Notes under the pieces: generated by a model
The model's database searches: none
What the model saw: the letters and a program-made list of their open reading frames with translations, nothing else
What the model was told of the DNA's origin: nothing
In this document: in pieces, positions 31,191-42,770 of the stretch
How the letters are laid out: the number at the start of each line of letters is the position of its first letter
How positions within the stretch are numbered: position 1 is the first letter of the stretch
Position numbers and translations under genes: made by a program
Assembly (NCBI GenBank): GCA_036417435.1
Contig: CM070901.1
Span: forward strand, 164,382,044 to 164,446,043
DNA from: Inia geoffrensis
Taxonomy: Eukaryota; Chordata; Mammalia; Artiodactyla; Iniidae
Direction: 5' to 3'
DNA: 64,000 bases

Positions 31191-31870
31191 TGAATCCTTG
31201 AGCTGTGAAAATCCCTTCCTTTGGGAGGGATGGTGGTCGGTGGGAGGTGAGTGGGGTTCTTTTGGCCACTGGGAGGCAGGGGAGGTAAGAGAGCGCTCTA
31301 ATGCCTACTAAGCACAGGGCACCCAAGGTGTGTTCTAGGACACCCCAAAGTCCTGAAGCTCATCCCCATGTGAGCTTAGGGCGAGTTGAGAGATGGATAT
31401 AGAAGACAGGTAACTGCAGATCAAAACATCTCCTTCATTACTGATGTGGCTTTCAATCTGCATGCAGTGGTTTTGCTAATTCTTTACTTGATTTCAGCAG
31501 ATTTACTGTTCATCACAGGCTCCACAGAAGACCCTCAGGCCTCCCCCAGTGGGGCAGGGGGAAGACCACAGTGGACCCTCTGCAGCTCCCCAGAAGGGAC
31601 AAGGGGTGGGTGGGGAGAGGCCTGAGAGCCTAGCTCATTGGATTTCACTTGGGGTAACTGGGCCCCCAGGGGGCTTCTGTAGAGGTTTGGAGGCAGTTTT
31701 ATTAGTCACAATGACTGGGGGCTCCTACTGGCATGTAGTGGACAGGGAGGGAGGTGCTTAACAGCCTGCCATGTACCCTGCAGTGAAAATTTGTCCCCCC
31801 CCACTGGCTCCCCCTTGGAGAGACTCCAGCAGCTGATGTGCCTCCGAGTGGAAACAAGACAAACAGGGAG

Positions 31871-32071
31871 GGCTTCCCTGGTGGTGCAGTGGTTGAGAGT
31901 CTGCCTGCCAATGCAGGGGACACGGGTTCGTGCCCCAGTCCGGGAAGATCTCACATGCCGCAGAGTGGCTGGGCCTGTGAGCCATGGCCGCTGAGCCTGT
32001 GCGTCCGGAGCCTGTGCTGCGCAACGGGAGAGGCCACAACAGTGAGAGGCCGGTGTACTGCAAAAAAAAAA
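31871..32071 (+). mobile_element. CHR-2-like SINE downstream of FGR
   Basis: Complete copy. Target-site duplication AAGACAAACAGGGA (13/14 match) at about 31857-31870 and 32072-32085. Confidence 0.92.
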
Positions 32072-32304
32072 AAGACGAACAGGGAAAAAGGATTCCCACC
32101 TCTCCCATCAGGAAGCTGCTGACCCCTGACTTACTAAGGGAATGGCCAGGGGAAAGAGTCTTGGGGCTGGGAATCACTGCTACGCTTGGCAGACAATGAC
32201 TAAGCATTGACTCTGTGAAGGGCCCTTTGCTAGACAGGACCCTGGGAACACAGAAATGAACAAGACCTGTCCCTGTCCTAGAAGAGTTCACAGTCAGGCT
32301 GGGT

Positions 32305-34040
32305 AGAAATTATAGTAATAATAACTCATTTATTAAGTGTCAGCTGAATACCGGATGTGTTTACATCCATCTTTTCATTTAACCCATTCCTGAATCTGGT
32401 TCTATGATTAGCGCCCCCCCCCCCATTTACAGATGAGGAAACTGAGGCCCAGGGGTTACATGATGTACCAAGGTCACACAGATACACGTGACAGAGCTGG
32501 GATTTGAACCCAGGTCTCACACTAAGGCTCATGATCTTTCTACCAGACCTTGCTGCCTCTGGGCCTTGGGAAAAGATCCTATCTGTCCCAGGTGGATGTC
32601 TGGGTGATCCTTCTCTCTCGAAATATTGGTAGAAGGAGTCCCTGGAAACCCCCCAAGCTGAATGACTTAAAGGAAAGTGGATAAGGTGGCCAGTGCAGAT
32701 GGAGCATTCCCTGTGCTCAGCCCTGTGCTGGGGATGGCTGAACAGGGACGATAAGATGGGTAGAAGCCAAGTGGCTGCTTAGAGAAGTGGTCACAGGAGT
32801 GGGAGCCTTAGCTCTGTACATTCCAACTCTCAGGGGCCAAGGCTTCCAGAAGACCATGGTCTCTGGCCAACCAAACTCACAAGAGCCTGATGTATAAACC
32901 AGAAGCCTAGTGTTTCCACCTGCCATGGAGTAAGCAGATAAGAGCACAGTTCTGGAGCTGTAGTGTAGTATTGTGAATCTTGCCTCTACTACTTGCTAGC
33001 TGTGCCATTTAGTGCAAGCTATTAATCTCTCCAAGCCTCAATTTCTTCATCTTTGAAATGGAAATAAATGCACAATACATGTTAGCTGTCTTTGTCACTA
33101 CCACTTACAAACCATTTATTCTATGCCAGACATCCTACTAAGTGCATGCAGCCTACTAAGTGCACAGAGCCCTATAAGGTGAGGGCTATTATATCTTGAT
33201 TTTACTAATAAGGAAACTGAAGCGCAGTGAAGTAAATAGATTATAGGACATAATGGCAGAGCAGGGGCTTGAACCAGGTCCTCTGACTCCAAAATCAGTG
33301 CTCTCAGTATCTAGAGTCTTTTCCTGGGACCAGACTATTCCTGTCTGCCCAAAGGGGCTCTGCCTGGAACCTGGATGTCCATTTAGTTTAAGTGAAGGCC
33401 CAGCAGGGCAGTGAGCCACCTGGAGTCCACCAGGCCCCCATGACTCCTCAGCAGAGACCAGAGCCGCCTGAGCCTGGAATCCCTATGTCTACTGGTTCCC
33501 CGTCCCTCCCTCTGGTGCAGCCGAACGAATTCTTCCTTGCACCCCCTTTTCTGTGCATCCTTCTGTTCCCTTCAGATAGAGCACAATGCAATTGATTAGG
33601 CCTCTGTTTTCTCAATTTCAATCACATCCTCGCCCTGCCTCCCTGAGATTACAGGCGGGTCACCTTGATTGCGGTTTCCACCGTTCACAAAACCCTTCAG
33701 TCATTTACAAAACCATCTCTCACCTCATTCACTCCCCCACCTGGCTCTTCTCTTCTGTGATGCATGATTTTACTGGCTTAAGACTCAGAGGGCAATTTTA
33801 TTTCCAAGTTCATGGTGGGGGAGGAGGACACCTAATTGACTAATGCTGGATGTTTCACATGCCTCGTCTAATTTGAGCCTCGCCATGAGGCAGTCAGAAG
33901 TATGATTATTCCCGTTTCACAAAAGTGGAAACAAAGACTCTGAAAGACTACAACGCTTGCTCAAGGTCATCCATAGAGTCAGGATTTGAACACAGGTTTG
34001 TGTGACTTCAAAGTCTTATGCATCCCTCTGTGTCACATTG
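32305..34040. repeat. MIR cluster downstream of FGR
   Basis: MIR antisense at about 32305-32560 (CATTTACAGATGAGGAAAC, ATTTGAACCCAGG), sense at about 32935-33085, antisense at about 33090-33340 and 33845-34040. The parts between are unassigned. Confidence 0.75.
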
Positions 34041-34164
34041 CCTTATTTGATGGAGCAGCATGGGAAAGTATAATACTAGAGTCAGGGCCAGGGAGGATAG
34101 GGGGTGGGGGTAGTCCCATATGTGCTGAGGATTGTTTTCATAAAAGATCCAAGTCATTTATTAA

Positions 34165-34500
34165 TTTCACACACATCTACTGATGTCTCCTGTAGGCTGG
34201 TCCTGTCCAGGAGACAGAACAGTAAACAATTACAACACTTAGGGGCAAGGTCAGTCTGCAGGCCAAGGGAGACTTCTTGGAGGAGGTGAAAGAAAAGTCT
34301 GCTTTGATGAAGCAGCCAGAGGGTGAGATCATCTTCCACTGAGGGAATGGCATGTGCAAAGGTCCAGAGGTATGGGAGAGCAAGGCCAAGTCAGGCAAGA
34401 GCAAATAATTATGTATGGGAGGGTTGAGGGAAAAGATGAGGCATATAAGAAGATGGTTGGAAGGTCAGAGGCAAGAGGTAGGAGGGTCAGAAAACCAAGG
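34165..34500 (-). mobile_element. L2 relic, antisense
   Basis: Matches the reverse of the L2 3' region (GGAGACTTCTTGGAGGAGG, GGCATGTGCAAAGGTCC). Confidence 0.6.
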
Positions 34501-34692
34501 GTTATGGTCCCTGAGTTGTGGAGAAAAGTCAGAGAGAAAAAATCTCGGTGCCCCAGGACCTATTGGGATGCGTCTATTCTGGATCCCACTGCTCCAGTTC
34601 TGAGCTGGGTGGACCCACTATCCACTCCAGGAGTTCTCTCCCAAGTACAGTATCAAAGCCTCCCTTCTACCCGGCCATCAACATCCATTACA

Positions 34693-34856
<164 letters not shown>

Positions 34857-34888
34857 CGCCTGGATGGTTTTGCAGTGGTGTCCATACT

Positions 34889-34899
34889 CCCTCTAGTGG
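34889..34899 (-). promoter_or_regulatory. CTCF-like motif (reverse orientation)
   Basis: CCCTCTAGTGG matches the reverse complement of the CTCF core. It lies just 34 bp past the long CA repeat. Confidence 0.35.
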
Positions 34900-34979
34900 T
34901 CACTCTGGGCACTACATCCAAAACTTTCCTCTGAAGACAGCAGGACCAAGGTCCCTTCAGAGCCTCCCAATCCATCAGA

Positions 34980-35470
34980 ATGGGAGAGACAGTAATTCAG
35001 TACAGTTCCTGCTCTCAGAAATCTCACAATTTAATGATAGTGAGGGTGAAGGGGACAGACACAGGCAGAATACATAGGAGAACAGGGGAGGGTCTTAACT
35101 CAATTGGGCAGGCGGAAGTCTTAGTGGAGGTGTTGCTTCACCACCGGAGACCTGAAAAAGGAGTGAAAGTTTGCTAGCAAGAAAGAAGCAAGCAAAAGAG
35201 GGGCATTCCAGACGACAGAATTAAGTAGCTCAGAGGCAATAAATGGGACCGTGCAGAGAGTTACAATTAAGTAGGTGTGATTGGAGTGAAAAATTTGAGG
35301 GGGATCAGTGGCTAAAGATGAAGATGACAAGGTAGGCAGGGGGTCTTGTCTGCCATTGCCCTTGGGCTAGGATTCCAAACCTTGGGCCACGGAAGCCACT
35401 GAAGGGTTTTGAGCAGGGTAATAACAGAGTCAGATTCACTTTCCAGAAGGAACCCCATGGTGACCAACAC
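34980..35470 (-). mobile_element. L2 relic, antisense
   Basis: Reverse L2 text: TCTTAGTGGAGGTGTTGC, GGGGCATTCCAGACGACAG and GAAGGGTTTTGAGCAGGG. Confidence 0.6.
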
Positions 35471-35777
35471 GGAGGAAGGATGGGAGGGGAAGAGGTGGGA
35501 AAGGAACACACTTCTTAGACACAAAGAACCACACCAGGTCACACTCATAGGAGAACACAGAGCTTTGGGCAGGCCTGTGAACCAGACATATCAACACACG
35601 TGATGACACCTACAGACATGTCAGTGGGACCCCAGGCTGAGCACCCAGACAAACACATACTGACATACGCTCAGACATATAACTCAGGTCCTCGAGCCAA
35701 AAGGAAACCAAGGACACACATTTACCCCCAGACACAGGCTGACAGTGAGAACCATGCACGCCCTGATGGACACAGGA

Positions 35778-35780
<3 letters not shown>

Positions 35781-35837
<57 letters not shown>

Positions 35838-35846
35838 GCGCGCGCA
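35781..35846 (+). repeat. (CA)n(CG)n alternating purine-pyrimidine tract
   Basis: About 21 CA units run directly into about 11-12 CG units: 66 bp of unbroken alternation, classic Z-DNA-forming sequence. Confidence 0.97.
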
Positions 35847-36479
35847 GTGTGGCTGTCAAGGGCTCTACCCTGCCCCCCTCTCTCTCCCCCGGGTCCCTCA
35901 CCACCTCGGGCAGGAACAAAGCTGACCTTTGCCCTCTGGCCTCTGGCCTCTCCTCCCACACCCCCTGCCCAGAGGGAGGAGCCGTTTGAAGTCTGGGCTG
36001 CAGCTGGGGTTTCCTGTTGCCTGGAGGAATGTGGGAGGACTTTCAGGGAGGGGCGAGTGCAGGGAGGCTAGCCCACGAGGAGGGATAATGGGGACCTGGG
36101 GGCTTTGGTTCCCACTGTACCACAGTGAAGGAGGGCTTCCTGCTTCCATGGTCTCTTGGGCCTCAGCTCTGAGCCGTTCCCATCCAGAGGAGGGGAAAAC
36201 CAAGGCTATAATGGCTCCAGTCCAACGGGCCTCTTGTTCCTGGATCAGTAGCTCAATGGCTCAGGACAGGCCCTCAACCTCTTTTGGCCCAGTTTCTCCT
36301 TCTGTGGACTGGAATGAATCCCTCTCCAGCAATCCAGACCTTTCCTGAGGTAGCTCCAAGAGTGGGACCAACCGCAGAACTTCTGTAGTCAGGGAGGGCA
36401 AGGCTCCCTTCACTCTGCCCTTTCCAGGAGTCCCAGGGGCCTGGCTCCAGGCCGCTGTGACCTCTCAGTTATTGTCATT

Positions 36480-36669
36480 ATTATTATCATGACTTAATAA
36501 TCCCTCAGCATGCCCGTGCCAGTTTTCAAAGCGCTTTCACAACCATGTGCTCAGTAAATCTTCTCAACAGCTTTGCCTGGAACACAGAGAAAGGATTACT
36601 CCCCAATTTTACACATGTGGAAATGGAGACTCAGAGAGTTTTAAGGACACATAAGTAAGAGCAGAATTA
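36480..36669 (-). repeat. MIR fragment
   Basis: Antisense MIR (TTTTACACATGTGGAAA, GAGACTCAGAGAG), directly followed by a SINE. Confidence 0.65.
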
Positions 36670-36681
36670 GAACAAGGTCTG

Positions 36682-36800
36682 GGGACTTCCCCGGCGGTCC
36701 AGTGGTTAGGACTCCACGCTTCCACAGCAGGAGGCCCGGGTTCAATCCCTGGACGGGGAACTAAGATCCTGCATGCCGCTTGGCACAGCTGAAAAAAAAA
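36682..36800 (+). mobile_element. Cetartiodactyl tRNA-Glu SINE (short type)
   Basis: Head GGGACTTCCCCGGCGGTCCA, B-box GGTTCAATCCC and poly-A. Target-site duplication GAACAAGGTCTG versus GAACCAGGTCTG at 36670-36681 and 36801-36812. Confidence 0.88.
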
Positions 36801-37068
36801 GAACCAGGTCTGTCTGGCTCCTATTCCACATAGCCTCCAAACCCTTAGGCCCTACAACTTTACCTCTGGACTCTCACCTTTATTTCCTGGGGTCTAGCTA
36901 TACCACCTTCTGCTTACATTGAATCAAAAATGGGTCCCCTCCTTCAAGTCTGCTTTCTCTGGGAGCTTATAGCTACCCTGCCCAGCCTGAGGTGACCCCA
37001 GATGCTGTTTTTGAGGACTGGGTAGCCCCCGTTCAGACTAGGCTGGTGAAGCAGAGGTGTCAATTAGA

Positions 37069-37082
37069 CACTAGGTGGCAGC
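37069..37082 (+). promoter_or_regulatory. CTCF-like motif (forward orientation)
   Basis: CACTAGGTGGCAGC matches every position of the CA-S-Y-AG-R-K-GGC-R-S-Y core. It lies 2.2 kb upstream of the AHDC1 CpG island. Confidence 0.5.
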
Positions 37083-38419
37083 AGCCACCTACAGGAAGAC
37101 TCAGCTTGAGTTTGGGGAGACCACCCCGCCTCACCCAACACAATTTTAAGAGGCTCCAAGAGAAAGACCAGCCCCCAAATGACTGGGAAACCCTGTGATG
37201 CTTGGTTTCCAGCTATGCCCAACACCTTAGGGACTAAGCACCCACCCTGTCTGGGGAGGGGGCCTCTGAAGCAGCCTGGAGTGGGAGGGGAACGCACGGA
37301 CAACCCCACCTAACTTCTATTCCCCTGTCACTCGTGGAGCCATGGGCCCTACTAACCTTGCACCTTATGACCTAACCTCTCCCCTCCCATGCGTTTCCCA
37401 AATGCCTTTTCGTCCCAATCTACCTGGGGCTCCCTATTTCCCAGAAGCTATCCTGTATGCCCACCCAATTCCCTCCCCAAATTTGATTCAGCTTAGGTGG
37501 GATCTTCATGTCCTTGGGCAGAGCCTAATAGGTAAGGATGTTGTGAGGGGGTAAAAGAAAGGGGAACCTGGGCCTCTCCTACGCTGCGCAGTGATAAGTC
37601 TCGCCAGTGGGGGACCAGCTGGTGTAAGATGCCAAAGTCCCATCTATTTGTGATAACTTTAGACTCAGGCTTTGGAGGTGCAAAGGGCCCCTAATGACTT
37701 TAACCACTGCTTTCATTAATATCTGACCTTATAACTGTTCCCATTCAATGACTAAATCTTTGAACCCAGGGCTTGCCTGCAAGGAGAAGCTGCTCCCAAA
37801 TGGGGGGCCTCTGCCGCTGGCCATGCCAGCCCCATGATGCCAGATCAATAGGTGTACTATTTCGACCCTAAACCTCTCCCACGGCTGCTGTGCCCCCGGT
37901 CCCCGCAAAGGGCCAACAGAGAGTGCCCCCTAGATCCCCTCTTTTGCCCTCTGTGGGTTCCAGACTGTCTAGAGGAGGGGCTTGGGAGGGGTGGAGGTGT
38001 AGGGAAGGTGGTGACAGGGAGCTGCAGTTGGCAAAATGACACCACCTGCCTTTGTCACATGCTGGCCATCACCTCCTCGCAACACCCTGCAGGGCCAAAG
38101 GAAGAGTCAGAAACAGGTGGGCCAAGGACAAAGGCACCGCTGAAGAAACTTCAGACATGGGGCAAGACAGAAAAAAGCCAGCAGACACTGGACAAAGGAA
38201 TGTCAGACACACAGTTGAAGTGGGACTAGTGCAGGACCAGTCAGGGCCGGTGCTGGTAGACACCGAGGACTGGACAGCCACCATGCATTATTCATCTCCG
38301 TGTCTCCTGTGAGCCCTGCATACCTCAGTTAACATTTGTCGAATTGAAGTGCCAAGGGAGGACACACAGACACTGGGAGAGAAGGTCAGACGGAGACCTG
38401 GGGAGTCAAAGCTCCCTGC

Positions 38420-38610
38420 CACAGCCCAGAGGTTAAGCAGTGGGCTTTGGAATGAAACGGATCCTGGTCTGGCTGGGCTCTACCACTTCATCAGTGGGTG
38501 TCATGGGCCTCAGTGCCCTCATCTCTAAAATGGAAATGATAACAGTACCATTTCACCAGGACTTTGCAGGACTCAAGAGCCCTGCGGTGTTCAGTAAATG
38601 GCAGCAGCAG
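38420..38610 (+). repeat. MIR fragment
   Basis: Sense MIR (GGGCCTCAGTGCCCTCATCT, AAAATGGAAATGATAACAG, AGCCCTGCGGTGTTCAGTAA). Confidence 0.65.
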
Positions 38611-38861
38611 CAGTTTTCCTTTCCGGGCTGTCCAGATACCTCCCCTTGGTAACCAGGCCCTGGCAGTGCACATTTCCATCTGTGGGGATAGGCCAGGCAG
38701 GGGGCCCAGAGCGAGGGGCTGGATAACAGATGTGACCTGAAGAGGAGGTAGGTGAAAGTGCTGAGTCCAGCCCCCTGGGCACAGCAGGGGCTCTGAACTG
38801 TTGAATCTGAATGTTGCTTCCTGACACAAGGAAAAAGCTCAGTCGAATTCAGGAAGGCAAG

Positions 38862-38862
<1 letters not shown>

Positions 38863-38904
<42 letters not shown>

Positions 38905-38932
38905 TGTGTCAGAGAGAGAGAGAGAGAGAGAG
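38863..38932 (+). repeat. (TG)n(AG)n compound microsatellite
   Basis: About 22 TG units with one TA interruption, followed by about 11 AG units, just upstream of the AHDC1 island. Confidence 0.95.
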
Positions 38933-39510
38933 ATCTGTGGATTATCCAGGAATTTGTGCCCTCGCCACCCTTGGACTTCTAGAAACACTAAGCTTTGGTG
39001 GGGGTCGCTAAACCCAGAGCTCAGAACTTGAGACGGGGTCACTGAGTGAGGAGGAGGTGCTGGTGGGCTTTGAGGTTTCTAGAGCAGCCCTCTCGCCATA
39101 AACCCTTGCGTTTTACTCAGTAGGAAACCTTTTCATAAAGGGAGAACGCCCCCAAATTCAGGGAGCCGGTCCTCTCCTCTTTCCTCTTCCTCTCTTATTT
39201 AATGGGGATGCCCCAGAAGGTAGCAGGCCCTTTAGCTAATCCCTCAATTCCCTATTCTACTCTCATTCCCTTCGCAGACCCCGCCCCTTCGCTCCCGCCC
39301 CTAACCTCCGCTCAAGCCAGAGCCCCCGCGGGGTACTAGGAACGTGGGAAACGTTCCCAATCCTTGGGGAGAACCAGCACCCCTTGGTAAAACAGGACTC
39401 GCCCCGGCCGGAGGGGCCCGGGCGCTGGGGTCCCTGCAGGGTCCCGGCCGCGCCGTCGGAGCTGCTGGCGCCGCCCCGCCCGCCCCGCGCGCCGAGCGGC
39501 CGAGGCGGGG

Positions 39511-39530
39511 ACTACAAGTCCCGGCGTGCC
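39511..39530 (+). promoter_or_regulatory. ZNF143/THAP11 (SBS-type) promoter element
   Basis: ACTACAAGTCCCGGCGTGCC closely matches the Staf/ZNF143-THAP11-HCFC1 consensus, ACTACAANTCCCAGNATGC. This element typically sits within about 100 bp of the start site in CpG-island promoters, which points to transcription starting close to 39.5 kb. Confidence 0.7.
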
Positions 39531-40020
39531 GCGCGCGCGCTCCCCCCTGGGGTTCCGGATGGTGAGCGGCGAAGGTAAGGCGAGCTCGCAGAGGCAGCGG
39601 CGGCGGCGGCGGAGACGGAGAGAGGCAGGCAGGCAGGCAGGGCGAGGGCGAGAGACGGAGGGAGGGAGCGAGCGAGGCAGACCAGACAGACAGACAGGCG
39701 GGCGGGCGGGCAAAGCGAGCCACCCGCCAGGCTGCGCTCAGCCCCGCTCGCAGCGGAGAGAGCAGAAGGCAGGAGGAGGGAGGGGAGGAGGGGGAGGGAG
39801 GGAGAGAGGGAATCCAGCTACCACCACCCAAAGCCAGCGTCTGCTTTCTGTCCTCATTTCCTTTTCCCACCCAGCTCTGAGAGCAGAGAAAGGCAGAGGG
39901 AGCGAGAGATAGAGACAGTCAGAGAGACAGACAGACAGACAGAGAGAGCAGGAGGGAGGAGGGCGGAGGAGGAGGAGCAGGAGGAGGACTACGCGGGGCG
40001 CGTTCCCTCCCAGGTTTGCA

Positions 40021-40046
40021 ATTGGGGGGGGTGGGGGCGGGGGTGT
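40021..40046 (+). promoter_or_regulatory. G-quadruplex-type G-run in the AHDC1 first exon
   Basis: Three adjacent runs of 8, 5 and 5 G separated by single bases can supply four G-tracts. Further G-runs follow at 40075-40090 and 40755-40775. Confidence 0.55.
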
Positions 40047-42164
40047 CCAGGGCTGTGAGAGTGTGTGTGCGGTGGGGGGAGCGAGGGGGGCGCAGAGAGC
40101 GAAGGAGTGATCGAGGTGGGGGGCGCCGCGGGAGCGGGGGGCCGTGTCCAGCGGAGTTAGCGGCGGAGAATGTGAGCCGAGGCGCGAGCCATGCTGTCAG
40201 CAACGGCGGGCGGCTCAGGGCTCCACCACGACTGCTCTCCCCAGCTGCCGAGCGCCCGCGTCGCTGCCGCGGCCGGAAGACAGACGCCCCCCAAAGCCCC
40301 TCGCCTGGCTCGGACCAACGGAGCCGGCAGCCCAGCACTCCGGTGAGTGGCGCCTCCTCCCCAGCCCTAGACCCCCGCTGGGGACCGGCCGGCCGGGCTC
40401 TTTTGTGCAGCGCACCGGGGGGGCTCTGCGCCCCCTCCGCGCGCCCGGGTCCGGTCCGCCGGACCCCGTGGCTGCGGTGCCCGCGGTGCGATCGGTCTTT
40501 GTTTCCACCGGGGCCCGCGGCTCGGCTGGGCTCGGCTCGAAGCCTGGCAGGCAGCGCCGGGAAGGGGGAGGGGGAGGTGGACGAGAAGGGGGGGCGGGGA
40601 GGGGGGGTTCTCGGGTTTCCTGGCCGCCCCGCGGCTCCCCCGGCTCGGGGGCGAGGTGCGCGCCCAGCGCTGCCGCGCGCCCCCTCCTCCTTCCCCCTCC
40701 CTCCGTCTTTGGATTTAAAACTGCAATTTGCTCTCCAGCTTGCTGAGAATGTAGGGGGGGGGGGTGAAGGGGGGGACCGTGGGAGCGGAGAACAAGACTG
40801 GATTTTAGGAACGGCCCTGGGAAAGGGGGAGACTGCGGAGGGAGGAGCCCCTCCCCTTCAACCCCCAAATCCCAAGGTTCTGCTGGTGCTCTGGGAGTTG
40901 AGGGGCGGGGACCTAATGACCCGGAGGGGGTGTGGGGCGAAGGAGGGGTTTGGGGGCGGCCAGGGCCGTAGGGGTTGGGCCGCGTGCCCGGTTACCTGGC
41001 GAACAAAGTCGGCTCACTTTTGCATAAATAAATAAATAATCGCCTATCAATGCGTTTCCTCTGAGGCTCTGATTGAATCGGCCCCCTCTTCCCCAGGGGG
41101 TGGGGTGCTGAGTGACAGCTGTCAGCCCCCTGGGCCGGTAGCTGGGGGTGAATTGCAGAATCCCTCTGCTTTCTGGCTAAGGGCGCATTCCCCTGCTGGG
41201 TCCTGGTCCCCAGGCAGAGCCAGAGGGGCAGGGGGCTGGCTCTGAGTCTAGGAAATAACCTTGTTTCCTGTTCTACAGGAAAAGGGACAGCAACCCAGAG
41301 TTTGGGGGCTGGGGATGAAGACTGATGGGAGCTGGAGGGGTTCCCCAGCAACCTGACCCCCCAGCCTCCTGCCAGGCGAAGGGGCCAGCTGAGGGAGGAA
41401 GGATGTGGGCCTTGCTGGCCGGAGGCGGGAGCTGGGGCCGTCCCTGAGGCGGGCAGCGGGCACTGAGAGGGAGGAGGGAGAGAGAAGCGGGGGCGGGAAT
41501 TCTCTACCGCAGACCCTGGGGGCCAGGGCCAGATGTGGAGGGGTGGGGAGTCCCCCCTCCCTCCTAGCTTGGGGGCCCTGGGGCTGGGCTGGGAGGGGCT
41601 GAGCCTGGTGCCCTCCGTTCTGCACCAGTGCCTGACTGGCAGGGCCAGCTGAATTTGGGCCCAGGCGTCACCCTGGGAGGTAGGGCCAGGCTGCACCAGC
41701 CTGGCCCCTGAGCACAAGGAGGGACCCTTGGGGGGCCTGTGCCTGTCTGGCCGGGCAGGCGTTTCCCGCCGGACCAGTTGGTGTCAGGCGGGACTTGGCC
41801 CCAGCTCCCTGGGCAGAGCTCAGGGTGTGAGGACAAGCTTTGCCTCCGGGTCAGGGTGGCCACATTTTGTCCGCTGCTGCCGCTGGCGGGGCGGGGGCAT
41901 GCGCCCAGGCCTGGGCAGAGTCCTGCCAGGAGCATTTGGGGTGTTTCTATTGTTGGCTTGTTCCTGTTCCGTGTGGCCCGGTGTGTGTAGCTGTGTGAGC
42001 TGGGGCTGTAGGTGACAGATTACCAGTTGGTCCGTCCCCCACCCACACACAGCCCCCACCACCCCTGCCGCCTGGAGGGGCAGGCTGGGTTGTGGTGGTG
42101 AGCTGCGGGGGGGACCCCCCAGGTGGCATGTGCCTGCAGCTTGCCATCTCCCTCCTTTGAGCAG

Positions 42165-42260
42165 ATGCATATTTTTATAGTAATGGAAAATCAAACTGGA
42201 TAGTAAGTTGAATTCATTTTTTTCTTCTGCTGTGTCAATAGTTGCAATAACCCCTAGAGA
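42165..42260. promoter_or_regulatory. AT-rich island, candidate conserved element
   Basis: Non-repeat AT-rich text including ATATTTTTATAGTAATGG and GTCAATAGTTGCAATAAC in a GC-rich setting. Confidence 0.25.
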
Positions 42261-42554
42261 CTAGTGAACTTCTTGCCCCGGAGCTCCTACCCTCCAGAGG
42301 TTGCAAAGATCAGTGAGGGCATGAGCTTCGGGGGACCAGTTCAAACCAGTGACTCTTGCCCCTCTTGGTCTGGCATTGGGGCAGGTGCCCAGGTGGGCGG
42401 GCATTGCCCCCTCCCCAGCCATTCCCCCCACACTCCACCCCACCCCAAGTGTAGTCTGTCCTCTCAGCCACCTCCTTGGTCAGTGCCTAAGCTGTGCGCA
42501 GGCCCTCAGGGACCTTCTCCTGGTGGGTTCTCTCCCCCTGCCTGGGCTCCCGGC

Positions 42555-42770
42555 CCACGTGTTGATATTTATTTTCTGTAGTAAAATCCATTTTTAATGC
42601 CGTTACTTTTGAAATAATATAGAGAGAAACAAATGTGATGTGTTTAAGTTGCCCGCTCTGAGTTTTTAATGTGATCTATGGCTGAGGTAGTGATGGAAGG
42701 AGCTGTTCGGCTTGGAGGAATTTGGTGTCGTAAAGAAAAAGAGCTTGCTGTTTATTATGGTTGCTGGGCT
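42555..42770. promoter_or_regulatory. AT-rich island, candidate conserved enhancer
   Basis: A sharp AT-rich block (TGATATTTATTTTCTG, TTTTTAATGCCGTTAC, GTTTTTAATGTGATC) within GC-rich intron, with no repeat family recognised. Confidence 0.3.

Larger units (their letters stand above)
39500..40342 (+). other. AHDC1: Presumed first non-coding exon of AHDC1
   Basis: The 3' end is a consensus donor, CTCCG/GTGAGTGG, at 40343. The 5' end is unknown, and transcription probably starts within about 39.5-40.0 kb. Alternative internal donors (GTGAGC at 39561, GTAAGG at 39575) could yield shorter first exons. Short upstream ATGs occur (for example at 40191), but no conserved protein is seen, consistent with a 5' UTR exon. 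Confidence 0.5.
39270..41000. promoter_or_regulatory. AHDC1: CpG island, presumed AHDC1 promoter
   Basis: The densest CpG region in the window, with CGG runs (about 39592-39625), GGCGGGCGGG (about 39700), CAGG and GACA iterations and no TATA box. It starts about 8.1 kb downstream of the FGR 3' end. In human the next gene after FGR on the same strand is AHDC1, with its TSS about 8 kb away, so position and strand fit AHDC1. AHDC1 encodes an AT-hook nuclear protein whose loss causes Xia-Gibbs syndrome. The assignment rests on synteny, because the coding exon is not in the window. Confidence 0.65.

Noticed and set aside
40016..41035. 339-codon frame through the CpG island
   Set aside because: GC-rich DNA lacks stop codons by composition. 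The frame crosses the strong donor at 40343 and is mostly Gly/Arg/Pro.
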